NCBI RefSeq assembly: GCF_003667545.1
Contig: NZ_RCUV01000008.1
Location: 1-64,000 of the forward strand
From: Mycetocola manganoxydans
GTDB taxonomy: Bacteria; Actinomycetota; Actinomycetes; Actinomycetales; Microbacteriaceae
Length of the DNA stretch: 64,000 bases
Direction of reading: 5' to 3'
Within the stretch, counting starts at the first letter, position 1. The number at the start of each line of letters is the position of its first letter. A program made the translations under genes and the position numbers. Under the pieces are notes generated by a model. That model did not search any database. It had not been told where the DNA came from and saw only the letters and a program-made list of their open reading frames with translations. Positions 25,167-35,873 of this stretch are shown piece by piece.

Positions 25167-26138
25167 ATGGGCGAGTCGGGGCTGAAGCGCGCGGCGGTGG
25201 TGTACAACCCGACGCGAGTCACGCGGAGCGCCCTCCAGCCGCTGATCGACCGTGCGGCCGCTGACGCCGGGTGGGGCGAAACGATCTGGTTCGAGACGAC
25301 GCTCACCGTCCCGGCCAAGGTGCTCACCCGCGAGGCGGTGCGCTCCGGCGTTGATCTGGTTTTCGCTGCCGGAGGCGACGGAACCGTGCGATCGGTGGCC
25401 GAAGGCATCCGTGATTCGGGGGCCGCTCTCGCTTTGCTCCCGTCAGGAACCGGCAACCTGCTCGCACGCAACCTCAAACTTCCGATCAACAACGTGACGG
25501 ATGCCATCGCGATCGCGTTCACGGGACGCACCCGCAACATCGACCTCGGTATCGCGACGCTCAGCCGGACCGACGGGTCGATCGAAGAGCACGGGTTCCT
25601 CGTGATGGCCGGGATGGGCATCGATGCCGACATCATGGCGAACACGAGCGAGGCCCTGAAGAAGACCGTCGGCTGGCTCGCTTACGTGGATGCCGGCATC
25701 CGCGTTCTGCCCGATGCGCGCCCGTTCCGGATCAGGTACCAGCTCGACGGGAAACCCGTGCACAGCGCGCACGTGTCGACGATCCTGTTCGGCAACTGCG
25801 GCACCCTCACCGGTGGACTCGAGATGATGCCGGACGCCATCGTCGATGACGGTCTGCTCGACATCGCTGTGCTGCAGCCGACCGGAACACTCGGCTGGAT
25901 CGACATCTGGCGCAAGTTGCGGTTCGAGAACGGGTTCCTGCGCCGGTCGAGCATCGGGCGCAAGCTCATCTCTGCGACGTCCGGGAGTGCATCGACGATC
26001 TCCTACCTGCGCAGTGCCGGGGTCACGGTGTCGCTCGACAAGCCTCGCCACGTCGAGCTCGATGGCGACGAGTTCGGGGTCGTGGCTGGCGTGCGATTCG
26101 CGGCGGATGCCGGAGCCCTCGCCGTGCGGGTGCGGTAG
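25167..26138 (+). CDS. Diacylglycerol/lipid kinase (DAGK catalytic domain)
   Basis: A 323-residue kinase. The catalytic domain contains VVYNPTR at the start, the nucleotide-binding GGDGTV near residue 71, and [14 protein letters not shown]. The C-terminal half has GMGIDADIM and [15 protein letters not shown]. Members phosphorylate diacylglycerol, sphingoid or related lipids at the membrane. The ATG at 25167 leaves 37 bp to the divergent serS start. The exact lipid is not evident. Confidence 0.9.
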   Translation: MGESGLKRAAVVYNPTRVTRSALQPLIDRAAADAGWGETIWFETTLTVPAKVLTREAVRSGVDLVFAAGGDGTVRSVAEGIRDSGAALALLPSGTGNLLARNLKLPINNVTDAIAIAFTGRTRNIDLGIATLSRTDGSIEEHGFLVMAGMGIDADIMANTSEALKKTVGWLAYVDAGIRVLPDARPFRIRYQLDGKPVHSAHVSTILFGNCGTLTGGLEMMPDAIVDDGLLDIAVLQPTGTLGWIDIWRKLRFENGFLRRSSIGRKLISATSGSASTISYLRSAGVTVSLDKPRHVELDGDEFGVVAGVRFAADAGALAVRVR

Positions 26139-26213
26139 CGTCGGCGACCTAGTTCCCCGGTTCCTGCTTCCCTGCTGCGTTGGGCTCCGTTCGGGGGTGC
26201 TCTGCGCGGGCGC

Positions 26214-26266
26214 CGTTCGGTCACAAATGGTCGAACGATCTGTTGCTCGGTCAGTTTGGGCTGGAA
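26214..26266. repeat. Two REP-like elements left of the IS30 copy
   Basis: TTCGGTCACAAATGGTCGAA (26216-26235) and GCTCGGTCAGTTTGGGCTGG (26245-26264) belong to a family with core CTCGGTCAC-N3-TGG found a dozen times between here and 29009. The second is the left half of the palindrome split by the IS. Confidence 0.75.
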
Positions 26267-26273
26267 CGTGAAG

Positions 26274-27518
26274 GGCGAGTTCATGTAAGTGACGCAACAC
26301 CCTGATCTCGGGGAGTTGCTATGTCTGGTCGTCCGTCGGTGCCGATCGATCTTATTCGTGGGTTCTGGGGGCGAATCCGGGCGGGAGATTCGATCGAGGA
26401 TGCCGCGACTCTCGTGGGAATGTCGGTCACGCAGGCTCGGCGAACGTTCCGGAAAGCTGGCGGAGTGAACCAGTTTCCGGCGAGCCCGTTGAAAGGCCGT
26501 TATCTCTCCTGGCTTGAGCGGGAGGAGATCCATGACCTCACCGCCCGGGGAGAAGGCGTCCGTAAAATAGCCCGAGCGCTCGGCCGCGACCCGGCAACGA
26601 TCAGCCGGGAACTCGCCCGCGGGATGACGAACCGGCGCGGGTATCGACCATCGGTCGCGCAACACAAAGCGAACGCCGCTCGTCGCGGACCCCGATCGGC
26701 GAAGCTGGCGGTGAATGGCCGGCTTCGGGAGGAAGTGCAACGGCGATTGCACCGGCGGGAGTCTCCGGAGCAGATCGCTGGCAGACTGAGAACCGATTTC
26801 CCGGACGATGCGGAGATGCGGGTGTCCCACGAAACGATCTACCAAGCACTATATGTTCAGTCCCGGGGTGGCCTGAATCGGGAGCTGGCAACGCACCTGC
26901 GCACCGGCCGCTCGATGAGGAAACCCCGCCGCGCCGAGGGCGAACGTCGCGGACGGATCCCCGACATGGTGATGATCTCCGAGCGCCCGGCCGAAGCCGA
27001 GGATCGCGCTGTCCCGGGCCACTGGGAAGGTGACCTAATCCTTGGCTCGGTCGCTTCGGGATCAGCAATCGGAACACTGGTCGAGCGCAGCACCGGATTC
27101 GTGATGCTGCTGCATTTACCCGAGAACCACACCGCGCTGGCCGTTCAAGAAGCGATGATCGAGAAGATCAGCCAGCTCCCGGAACATCTGAAACGCTCAC
27201 TGACCTGGGACCAGGGCAGCGAAATGGCCTCGCACAAAGCGATCACCGCCGCGACCGGGCTCGACATCTACTTCTGCGACCCGCACTCACCCTGGCAGCG
27301 CGGCAGCAACGAGAACACCAACGGTCTGCTGCGACAATACTTCCCGAAAGGTACCGACCTCTCCGTCCACGGCCCCGGGATCCTCGACAACGTCGCCGCG
27401 GAACTCAACTGCCGTCCCAGAAAACGCTACGACTGGGAAACACCTGCTGAACGCCTCGACAAACTACTCTCGAACCCACACACAAACACCGGTGTTGCAT
27501 GACTACCTAGAATCCGCC
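26274..27518 (+). mobile_element. Complete IS30-family insertion sequence
   Basis: 1245 bp bounded by 28-bp imperfect inverted repeats (20 of 28 positions match): left 26274-26301 begins GGCGAGTTCATG, right 27491-27518 ends TAGAATCCGCC. It is flanked by a 3-bp direct repeat AAG (26271-26273 and 27519-27521), in keeping with IS30 transposition. It carries one full transposase. The insertion lies in the loop of a REP-like palindrome. A second copy starts before the window. Confidence 0.92.
26321..27502 (+). CDS. IS30-family transposase
   Basis: A 393-residue DDE transposase. The N-terminal HTH region (GDSIEDAATLVGMSVTQARRTF and GVRKIARALGRDPATISREL) binds the IS ends. The catalytic triad is visible: Asp in HWEGDLILG, Asp in LTWDQGSEM, and Glu in RGSNENTNGLLRQYFPKGT, the IS30 signature. 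No frameshift or stop is seen, so it should be active. The ATG at 26321 follows GGGGAGTT. Confidence 0.95.
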   Translation: MSGRPSVPIDLIRGFWGRIRAGDSIEDAATLVGMSVTQARRTFRKAGGVNQFPASPLKGRYLSWLEREEIHDLTARGEGVRKIARALGRDPATISRELARGMTNRRGYRPSVAQHKANAARRGPRSAKLAVNGRLREEVQRRLHRRESPEQIAGRLRTDFPDDAEMRVSHETIYQALYVQSRGGLNRELATHLRTGRSMRKPRRAEGERRGRIPDMVMISERPAEAEDRAVPGHWEGDLILGSVASGSAIGTLVERSTGFVMLLHLPENHTALAVQEAMIEKISQLPEHLKRSLTWDQGSEMASHKAITAATGLDIYFCDPHSPWQRGSNENTNGLLRQYFPKGTDLSVHGPGILDNVAAELNCRPRKRYDWETPAERLDKLLSNPHTNTGVA

Positions 27519-27528
27519 AAGCTGCTCT

Positions 27529-27757
27529 CAGCCACAAGTGACCGAGCAACCGAGCCCTCCAGCCAAAAGTGACGGAGCAACGCCGGGTGTCCCATCCCTC
27601 CACACCCTGTGGACAACGCAGGGCTCTGAATCCGCCCAACTCGGTCACGAATGGTCGAACCCCGCGCCGCTCGGTCACCTTTGGTTGAATCGGGGTGCCG
27701 CTTCCAGCCAAAGGTGACCGAGCAACCCGGTGCCTCAGCCAAAAGTGCCCGAGCAAC
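27529..27757. repeat. Cluster of six REP-like elements
   Basis: Elements at 27529-27550, 27560-27581, 27641-27660, 27669-27691, 27706-27726 and 27736-27757. Orientation varies. The fourth and fifth form a perfect 16-bp stem GCTCGGTCACCTTTGG / CCAAAGGTGACCGAGC around a 20-base loop. The 320 bases between the IS and the next gene hold nothing else recognisable. Confidence 0.8.
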
Positions 27758-27838
27758 CCGCAACGGGGCACCCGACCGACCCGTGGCGCCTGTGGACAGC
27801 GTCTGCGGCATCCGTACCGTTCAGGCATCCTCGATGCC

Positions 27839-28744
27839 GTGACTTTCCGCAAACCGTTGCCGTTGCCGCTTCCGTCGGCGTTCGCCGTGACAGACGCATA
27901 CGCCCGCGGATTCACCCGTGCCCAAATGCGCAACAAAGCGCTCATCGCACCGTTCACCGGCACCAGGGTCGGCGCCGCCCCAGCGATTCCGCTGGAACTG
28001 AGTTGCCGCGCACTTGCAACACGGATGCCACGGGGCGCAGCGTTCAGCCACCGAACGGCCGCGGTCCTGCACGGGATGCCGCTACCGCCGTCCCCCGCGA
28101 ATTGTCCCGTGGACGTAACGGTCCCGACGCCAGCTCGCGCCATACGTCGGCATGGCACACGCGGGCACTCTGCGGTACTGGAGCCGGACGACATAAGCAC
28201 CAGCGCCGAGCTGCCAGTAACGACGGTCGAGCGAACCTGGTGCGATCTGGGAACCGTTCTTGGCCTGCCGGATCTTGTCGCCGTCGCGGACTTTCTCCTG
28301 TGGCACGAAGCGCCTTTGTCTACGAGGTCTCGACTCGCAGCGGCGATCGAAACATACCCGTCGCGCGTCGGCCGACCTCTGCTGCGTCGTGCCCTCGGAC
28401 TCAGTAGCGACCACTCCCGGTCGCGCCCGGAGTCGCTCGTGCGGGTCGACCTCGCTTTGAGCCCGCTTCCGACTCCTCTGCCGAACTACGAGCTGTTCCT
28501 CACAATTGCCCGACGAACCGTCTATTTCGACCTCGCCTATCCCGAGTACAAGCTCGAGCTCGAGTACCACGGCGACCAGCACCGCACCGACGTGAGGCAG
28601 TGGCGCAGCGACGTGCGGCGGGCGAACGACATCGGCGACGAAGGGTGGCAGACCCTGCAATACACCGGCGATGACCTCATCAACCTGACCGCGATGAGAG
28701 CCAGGGTGGAACGGCGCCTCCGCGCTCTCGGCTGGAACGGGTAG
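27839..28744 (+). CDS. AbiEi-like/DUF559-type protein with predicted endonuclease domain
   Basis: A 301-residue protein. The N-terminal half has the actinobacterial AbiEi-like pattern (AYARGFTRAQMRNK...AAFSHRTAAVLHGMPLP, then TTVERTWCDLG). The C-terminal 100 residues look like a PD-(D/E)xK/Vsr-like nuclease: VYFDLAYPEYKLELEYHGDQHRTD with Asp, Glu and Glu-Tyr-His, then GWQTLQYTGDDL. The GTG at 27839 is the first start after the repeats. Proteins like this are common and often duplicated in actinobacteria; the role is unproven, with a nuclease or abortive-infection-related function possible. Confidence 0.7.
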   Translation: MTFRKPLPLPLPSAFAVTDAYARGFTRAQMRNKALIAPFTGTRVGAAPAIPLELSCRALATRMPRGAAFSHRTAAVLHGMPLPPSPANCPVDVTVPTPARAIRRHGTRGHSAVLEPDDISTSAELPVTTVERTWCDLGTVLGLPDLVAVADFLLWHEAPLSTRSRLAAAIETYPSRVGRPLLRRALGLSSDHSRSRPESLVRVDLALSPLPTPLPNYELFLTIARRTVYFDLAYPEYKLELEYHGDQHRTDVRQWRSDVRRANDIGDEGWQTLQYTGDDLINLTAMRARVERRLRALGWNG

Positions 28745-28755
28745 AGCCCCTTCAG

Positions 28756-28935
28756 CTCCGACGCCGCACTGCGCGGACGCACGTGGTCGGATGCCATGCC
28801 GCGCAATTCGGAACGGGCGGATGCCGCGCCCCGCGATTCGGAACGGTCGGATGCCGTGCCGCGTGATTCGGAACGGTCGGATGCCGCGCTGCTCGGTCGC
28901 TCATGGTCAGACGCCGTGCTGCTCGGTCGATATTG
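28756..28935. repeat. Six-unit tandem repeat of 30 bp merging into REP-like elements
   Basis: Units start at 28756 (degenerate), 28786, 28816, 28846, 28876 and 28906. The first well-kept units read GTCGGATGCCGTGCCGCGTG plus ATTCGGAACG; the last two keep the first 14 bases but end in GCTCGGTCGNNNNTGGTC, which is the REP-like core. A 30-base period keeps reading frames open on both strands, but there is no sign of a gene. Confidence 0.85.
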
Positions 28936-29009
28936 GTCGAAGCGTGCGGCAGTTTCTAGCCAACAGCGACCGAGCAAACCTACGGTCCAGCCAGAACCGA
29001 CCGAGCAAC
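28919..29009. repeat. REP-like elements after the tandem array
   Basis: Elements at 28919-28942, 28957-28978 and 28988-29009. The first two face each other and can form a stem (GCTCGGTCGATATTGG with CCAACAGCGACCGAGC). Together with the tandem array they fill the 318 bases between the nuclease-like gene and gdhA. Confidence 0.75.
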
Positions 29010-29062
29010 GGAACGCGACGCACCAGCGGATGCCGCCACGCGGCATCCGCACAGAAAAACCG

Positions 29063-30565
<1,503 letters not shown>

Positions 30566-31042
30566 TCAATTTGACGCGCTTTCCTCGACCGTCGCCGCAT
30601 CGAAGAGCGGATGCCGCGGACGCCACCGCACGGCTGCGACGAAACCCGAACCGATCACCACAGTGAGTCCGGCCGCTGGGAGGAGAGCAGCCGGTTTCAA
30701 TTGCCAACCGCCGAGCGATCCTGGCCGCATTCCGCCGTCAGCGGGTCCCCAGCTGAGGTACGAAACGCCACCTTCGTCGTCTTCCACGATGGTGACGGTC
30801 GGCATCGGCCCACCCGACCTGAGGTTGTCGAATACAAACCATTGCCGCATCGAAGACATGTCGAAGCTGAAAGACTCCTCACCGGTCGATTCGATCCTCG
30901 CCCGGCTCTCGGCGATGGAGGCGTCGGCCGCGTCGCTGCGCGCCTGGGCGTCCAGTGCGGCGATCCCAACTCCGCCGGCGAGGAGGAGCACTCCGGCAAT
31001 CGCGGCCCGAGCCACGCCGCTCAACGAGTGGTGTCGAGCCAT
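30566..31042 (-). CDS. Small two-helix membrane protein
   Basis: A 158-residue protein with one hydrophobic helix at about residues 10-30 (ARAAIAGVLLLAGGVGIAAL) and a second near residues 115-138. Between them is an outside segment with SMRQWFVFDN and VTIVEDDEGGVSYLSWGP. I recognise no family. It follows the next minus-strand membrane gene after 2 bases, so the two probably work together at the envelope. Confidence 0.65.
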   Translation of the reverse strand: MARHHSLSGVARAAIAGVLLLAGGVGIAALDAQARSDAADASIAESRARIESTGEESFSFDMSSMRQWFVFDNLRSGGPMPTVTIVEDDEGGVSYLSWGPADGGMRPGSLGGWQLKPAALLPAAGLTVVIGSGFVAAVRWRPRHPLFDAATVEESASN

Positions 31043-31044
31043 GA

Positions 31045-31632
31045 TCAGCCCGCCACGCTCCGCTCGGCACCGTCCGCTGGTTGCTCTTCGACGTCGTCAT
31101 CCCCCCACCGGCGCTGTGGTCGCCACCGCGATGCCGCGAAGAAGAAAACACCGAGGAGCGTCAGCACTCCAGCGAGGGCGAGGAGCGGAGACAACCCCCA
31201 CGCGAGCTGGGAGAGCAGCATGGCCTCTTCAGCCTCCGCTTGCGTTGCGCCCGGCGCATTCATCGCACCGCCGTAGACCTGATTGACCGACCAGCGAAAT
31301 GCAGCGATTCCGCCCCCGAGCAGCACGACACCGAGAACCGTCAGGGCGATCAGGTACGGGTTGCGCCACGGCGAGACCGGCAGCTCGACCGTGTCCGGAT
31401 CCCCGGCTGCGGCGTCCCCTGGCATCCCGTTCTCCGTCGAAACGCGGTCCACCGATTCCCCGGCGTCAGAACCCGCTGTGGGAATGGGTGGAATCCAGCG
31501 CGCGGGTGGCGCAGGGACGGTACCGATCCGCTCGTGCGTCTGCGCTGTCGCCGACGGGCCATCGTGCAACGCCGGGTCGAAACCGCGCTGGAACTCGGGG
31601 CTGTAACGGGGGTCGAAACCGGTGCGATCCAT
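31045..31632 (-). CDS. Membrane protein with long cytoplasmic N-terminus
   Basis: A 195-residue protein. Residues 1-85 are polar and rich in Pro/Asp/Thr, then WRNPYLIALTVLGVVLLGGGIAAF forms a helix, a short outside loop follows (with MNAPGATQAEAEEAM) and a second helix LSPLLALAGVLTLLGVFFFA ends before a basic and acidic tail. No family recognised. Co-transcribed with the 158-residue gene. Confidence 0.65.
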   Translation of the reverse strand: MDRTGFDPRYSPEFQRGFDPALHDGPSATAQTHERIGTVPAPPARWIPPIPTAGSDAGESVDRVSTENGMPGDAAAGDPDTVELPVSPWRNPYLIALTVLGVVLLGGGIAAFRWSVNQVYGGAMNAPGATQAEAEEAMLLSQLAWGLSPLLALAGVLTLLGVFFFAASRWRPQRRWGDDDVEEQPADGAERSVAG

Positions 31633-31695
31633 CCGATACTCCTTCGTCGATGGGGCTGATCGGAGCCTAGCGAACGACCGCAGGCGGAGCGAGCA

Positions 31696-32646
31696 TCAGG
31701 CTTCGGGTTCGCCCGTGATGATGCCGCGGAGCCAGTCACGGGCTTCGACGAACACCTCGTCCGAGTACTTCGAGTCGAACGTTATCGACGCCTTGTCTGC
31801 CCGCGGGTATGACCCGAGGAACATCACTCCCGGACTGAACCGGCGGACACCGAGAAGAGCATCAGCGACGCGTTCGTCGCGGATGTGACCGTCTGCGTCG
31901 ATGATGAACCGGTAGCGACCGAGTTCATCGCCGATCGGGCGGGACTCGATGAGACTCATGTTGACGCCGCGGGTGGAGAACTGCTCGAGCAGCTCCAGCA
32001 GGGCGCCTGCCCTGTCGATCGGCAGTTCCGCGATGAGACTGGTCTTGTCCGCCCCGGTCGGCGCTGGCAGAACGGTCGTCCTGCTGACGTGCAGGAAGCG
32101 CGTGACCGCGTTCGGGTTGTCACCGATGTTCTCCGCGAGGACGTCGAGGTCGTAGTGGGCGACGATTCCCGGTGGCGCGATGGCGGCATCCGCGAGGTCG
32201 TTGTCGAAGAGAGCGGATGCCGCGGCCACGTTGCTCGTCGCTGGGATGTGCCCGTGATTCGGAAGGGTGGCGTCCATCCACTGGTGACACTGCGCGTAGG
32301 CGACGGGGTGAGCGTTCACGACCTTCACGTCGTCGAGGGTCGTGCCCCGTTTCGCGACGAGTACGAAGTTCACGGACACGAGGTATTCACCGACGATGCG
32401 GAGCCCCGGCATGGTGGCGAGCGCGTCCTGGGCGACGGAGACACCACCCTCGATCGAGTTTTCGATCGCGATGACCGCACCGTCGCTGCGGCCGGAGATG
32501 ACGTCGTCGAGCGCCTCACCCACGTTGTTCACCGAACGCCAGTTCTGGCCGACCGCTTCAGGGACCTGCGCGAGAGCAGCCTCGGTGAACGTTCCCTGCG
32601 GACCCAGATAACTGTAGGTGCGAATCGGTGAACGGGTGTCTGACAT
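31696..32646 (-). CDS. pheA: Prephenate dehydratase
   Basis: A 316-residue cytoplasmic enzyme converting prephenate to phenylpyruvate in phenylalanine synthesis. The PDT domain shows YSYLGPQGTFTEAAL, VIAIENSIEGGV, and the catalytic region NPNAVTRFLHVSR with its conserved Thr-Arg. Residues from 215 on are the ACT domain (TSLIAELPIDRAGALLELLEQF, then RGVNMSLIESRP), which gives feedback inhibition by phenylalanine. It is monofunctional, with no chorismate mutase part. The ATG at 32646 gives MSDTRSPIRTYSYLG; the longer frame is unneeded. Confidence 0.95.
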   Translation of the reverse strand: MSDTRSPIRTYSYLGPQGTFTEAALAQVPEAVGQNWRSVNNVGEALDDVISGRSDGAVIAIENSIEGGVSVAQDALATMPGLRIVGEYLVSVNFVLVAKRGTTLDDVKVVNAHPVAYAQCHQWMDATLPNHGHIPATSNVAAASALFDNDLADAAIAPPGIVAHYDLDVLAENIGDNPNAVTRFLHVSRTTVLPAPTGADKTSLIAELPIDRAGALLELLEQFSTRGVNMSLIESRPIGDELGRYRFIIDADGHIRDERVADALLGVRRFSPGVMFLGSYPRADKASITFDSKYSDEVFVEARDWLRGIITGEPEA

Positions 32647-32784
32647 GCTCGAAAGCCTACTGGTCGCGCCCGAACGGGGAGTGTCGTCAAGAGCACTCAC
32701 CCACTACAGTATTCAGTGTCCAGTCAGCGACTTCTCGCTGATGGGGGCGACATTCGGGCGTCGCGGGACTGAGGGTGGGACTCG

Positions 32785-34146
32785 GTGGGTTTATGGGGGG
32801 CAGCTCGGGGGACGGTTTCACGCCGTATCTCCCCGGTTTTGCATGCCGTCGGCGGCGCTGCGACAGCCTTCGCCGTCGGAGCAGCCGGCCTCGGGTTCCT
32901 CGAGACCACCGTCATGCCGGACACCGCTCCCTCACCGATCACGACGGCCGAAACCGTTCCCACCACCGGTGTTGAACTTGCGGCTCAGTTCGCTGGCCGC
33001 CCGGCGGCTGCAGCCGAACTGCTCGCCGCTCTTCCACCGTTGACGGTGGCAACCCTGTGGAGCACTCTCCCGCGCTTGTTCATCACCGACCTGATCCACG
33101 AGAGAGCGGATGTCATCGGCAATCTCGACGGCGCGAGTTACGCCGATCGGGACCGCGCGAACGTGCGACGCCTCGGCAGCTCCCTGGTTCTTGCCGAGGC
33201 AGACGAGCGGCGCGCGCTGGCGCAGCTGAACTCCCCTTCGGCGTCCGCATCGTCCGCCAGGGTCGCGGCCGAGGCATCCGCTCGCGTGGAATCGTTTGAG
33301 GTACTCCTCCGGCTGTTCGCCCCTGGGCAGGAGACCGCAACTCGGCGGTACCTGGTCAGCCTCGACCTCTCGGTGGACGGCCCTCCGCTCGCAGCAATCG
33401 CCGTCGGCGACCTCGATGCCGCGCGCTACACCACCTTCTTTGTTCCCGGGATGAACAGCAGCGTGCGTGAGGCGGAGGACCTTCTTCGAGGCGTCACCCG
33501 GATCCAGCAGGCATCGGCGGACAGCGCTGCGGTGCTGTGGGTCGGCTACGAAAGTCCCGGGCCGGTCGACACGGTGTCGACAGGACATGCCGAGGCCGGT
33601 GCCGTGCGCCTTGCTGCCGACCTCGACGGGTATGCGGCTGTTCGAGACGTCTCGGGTGTGCCGTCCGAACTGACTCTCCTCGCCCACTCCTACGGCTCGA
33701 CAACCGCCGCCATCGCACTCGCCGGCGGCGCCCACGGCGTCGACGCATTCGTGATGATCGGTTCGGCTGGAGTCCCGGCAAACATCCGTCTTGACGATCT
33801 CCACCTCCCGCCCGAATCGGTATATGCCTCAGAAGCCATGGGCGATGGAATCGCCGGAAGCGGCCAGTTCTGGTCGGGGCGCGCAAACCCGGCATCGGCC
33901 GAGTGGGGCGCGCAGTTGTTCAGCAGCAACGGCACCGTGCTCGACGACGGAACGGTGCTCACAGCGGTCCGCGCCCATGACGTCGTCGGCTCCGATGACC
34001 ACACCGACGCCGAGAAATACCTCGGCGACGGAACGGAAAGCCTCTACGGCATCCGGATGATTGCGACCGGTCACCGGGGTCCTCTCGCCCCGCTCGTGCC
34101 GACCCCGCTCGAGGACTCCACTATCGTCGCCGCTGCCGGTAAGTAA
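32785..34146 (+). CDS. DUF1023 alpha/beta hydrolase, probably secreted or membrane-attached
   Basis: A 453-residue protein. The N-terminus has a hydrophobic segment (VLHAVGGAATAFAVGAAGLGFL, residues 18-39) that may be a signal or anchor. The hydrolase domain has TTFFVPGMNSSV and the nucleophile elbow ELTLLAHSYGSTTAA, typical of the DUF1023 (Abhydrolase_8) family of actinobacteria; a His late in RAHDVVGSDDH is a candidate triad member. GTG start; divergent from pheA. The substrate is unknown. Confidence 0.8.
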   Translation: MGLWGAARGTVSRRISPVLHAVGGAATAFAVGAAGLGFLETTVMPDTAPSPITTAETVPTTGVELAAQFAGRPAAAAELLAALPPLTVATLWSTLPRLFITDLIHERADVIGNLDGASYADRDRANVRRLGSSLVLAEADERRALAQLNSPSASASSARVAAEASARVESFEVLLRLFAPGQETATRRYLVSLDLSVDGPPLAAIAVGDLDAARYTTFFVPGMNSSVREAEDLLRGVTRIQQASADSAAVLWVGYESPGPVDTVSTGHAEAGAVRLAADLDGYAAVRDVSGVPSELTLLAHSYGSTTAAIALAGGAHGVDAFVMIGSAGVPANIRLDDLHLPPESVYASEAMGDGIAGSGQFWSGRANPASAEWGAQLFSSNGTVLDDGTVLTAVRAHDVVGSDDHTDAEKYLGDGTESLYGIRMIATGHRGPLAPLVPTPLEDSTIVAAAGK

Positions 34147-34187
34147 ATCCCTGACCGCGCCGCGTCCCCGGGTGCCACAATGGGGGC

Positions 34188-35807
34188 ATGACTGACCGCG
34201 CAGGAACCCCAGCAGCTGAGTCCGACCTCATCGATGTCCCCGCCCTCCTCGAGGCCTATTTCGAGTTGAAACCGGACGTATCGATCCCGGAGCAGCGGGT
34301 GGTGTTCGGCACCTCCGGCCACCGTGGCTCGTCGTTCAACACCGCGTTCAACGAGCACCACATCGCAGCGACGACACAGGCGATCGTCGAATATCGCGCT
34401 GACCAGGGCATCACAGGCCCCCTGTTCATCGGTTCTGACACACACGCGCTCAGCCACCCCGCCCAGACCACGGCACTCAAGGTCCTCGTCGGCAACGACG
34501 TGCGCGTACTCGTCGACGAGTTCGACGACTTCGTACCGACACCCGCCCTCAGCCATGCGATCCTCGCCTGGAACCGCTCGGGCGCCACCGACGAGGCTGA
34601 CGGCATCGTCGTCACGCCGAGCCACAACCCGCCGGGCGACGGCGGCTTCAAGTACAACCCGCCGCACGGCGGGCCGGCAGACAGCGACGCGACGAGCTGG
34701 ATCGCGAACCGCGCCAACGAGATCATCGAAGCCGGGCTCATCGACGTGAAAATGGCCGAGCCGAGCGCTGTCGAGACGTACGACTTCCGCTCCCACTACG
34801 TCGACGACCTCGCGAACATCATCGACATGGACGCGATCCGCGACTCGGGCATCCGCATCGGCGCCGACCCCCTCGGTGGCGCAAGCGTCAGCTATTGGCA
34901 GGCGATCGCCGATCGGTACAGCCTGAACCTCACCGTTGTGAACCCGCGCGTCGACCCGACCTGGCGATTCATGACGCTCGACTGGGACGGCAAGATCCGC
35001 ATGGATCCGTCGTCGCCGTCGGCGATGGCATCCGTTCTCGCCCACAGGAACGACTACGACATCCTCACCGGCAATGATGCGGACTCCGACCGGCACGGCA
35101 TCGTCACCCCGGACGCGGGCCTGATGAACCCGAACCACTTCCTCGCCGTCGCGATCGACTACCTGTACCGCAATCGGTCGGGATGGTCAGCGGATGCCGC
35201 GATCGGCAAGACGCTCGTCTCCAGTTCGATCATCGACCGGGTCGCCGAGTCGCTCGGTCGCCGGCTCGAAGAGGTTCCGGTCGGGTTCAAATGGTTCGTC
35301 CCCGGGCTCCTCGACGGCACGGTCGCCTTCGGTGGTGAAGAGAGTGCCGGCGCCAGCTTCCTGCGCAAGGACGGCACGGTCTGGACCACGGACAAGGACG
35401 GGATCCTGCTCTGCCTGCTCGCAGCCGAGATCCTCGCCGTCACCGGAAAGACTCCGTCCCAGCGGTACCGGGAACTGACCGAAGAGTTCGGCGACCCGGT
35501 CTACGAGCGCGTCGACGCAGCGGCAACTCCCGCGCAGAAAGCGGCGCTCGGCAAGCTCGACGGCGACGCCATCACAGCGACGGAACTCGCCGGCGACCCG
35601 ATTCTCGCGAAGCTCAGCAAGGCACCCGGTAACGGTGCAGCCGTCGGCGGCGTGAAGGTCGTGACCGAGAACGCCTGGTTCGCGGCCCGCCCGAGCGGAA
35701 CGGAAGACGTGTACAAGATCTACGCCGAGTCGTTCCGTGGGCCTGACCACCTCAAGCAGGTCCAGGCTGAGGCAAAGCGGATCGTCGACGAGGCTCTGGG
35801 CGCTTGA
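34188..35807 (+). CDS. pgm: Phosphoglucomutase (alpha-D-glucose phosphate-specific)
   Basis: A 539-residue enzyme interconverting glucose 1- and 6-phosphate. The phosphoserine loop is [19 protein letters not shown] (Ser near residue 146), the metal loop [10 protein letters not shown], the sugar-binding loop [10 protein letters not shown], and the C-terminal phosphate-binding loop [16 protein letters not shown]. Full length. The ATG is 41 bp after the DUF1023 stop. Confidence 0.97.
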   Translation: MTDRAGTPAAESDLIDVPALLEAYFELKPDVSIPEQRVVFGTSGHRGSSFNTAFNEHHIAATTQAIVEYRADQGITGPLFIGSDTHALSHPAQTTALKVLVGNDVRVLVDEFDDFVPTPALSHAILAWNRSGATDEADGIVVTPSHNPPGDGGFKYNPPHGGPADSDATSWIANRANEIIEAGLIDVKMAEPSAVETYDFRSHYVDDLANIIDMDAIRDSGIRIGADPLGGASVSYWQAIADRYSLNLTVVNPRVDPTWRFMTLDWDGKIRMDPSSPSAMASVLAHRNDYDILTGNDADSDRHGIVTPDAGLMNPNHFLAVAIDYLYRNRSGWSADAAIGKTLVSSSIIDRVAESLGRRLEEVPVGFKWFVPGLLDGTVAFGGEESAGASFLRKDGTVWTTDKDGILLCLLAAEILAVTGKTPSQRYRELTEEFGDPVYERVDAAATPAQKAALGKLDGDAITATELAGDPILAKLSKAPGNGAAVGGVKVVTENAWFAARPSGTEDVYKIYAESFRGPDHLKQVQAEAKRIVDEALGA

Positions 35808-35815
35808 GACCCCCG

Positions 35816-35869
35816 AGTTGCCCACTCTGACGGGTCCGCGGGCGTCCGCACCCGCCGAAGTGGGCAACT
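35816..35869. terminator. Bidirectional terminator between pgm and the SGNH hydrolase
   Basis: AGTTGCCCACT (35816-35826) pairs perfectly with AGTGGGCAACT (35859-35869), enclosing a second stem CGGGT/ACCCG. It lies between convergent genes, 8 bases after pgm. Confidence 0.8.
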
Positions 35870-35873
35870 AGCG

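Noticed and set aside
27529-27757. attC sites of an integron
   Set aside because: The elements end in GAGCAAC rather than the RYYYAAC core, no integrase is present, and no gene-cassette spacing is seen.
28756-28935. 30-bp repeats resembling a CRISPR array
   Set aside because: The units are directly adjacent with no unique spacers, and no cas gene lies in the window.
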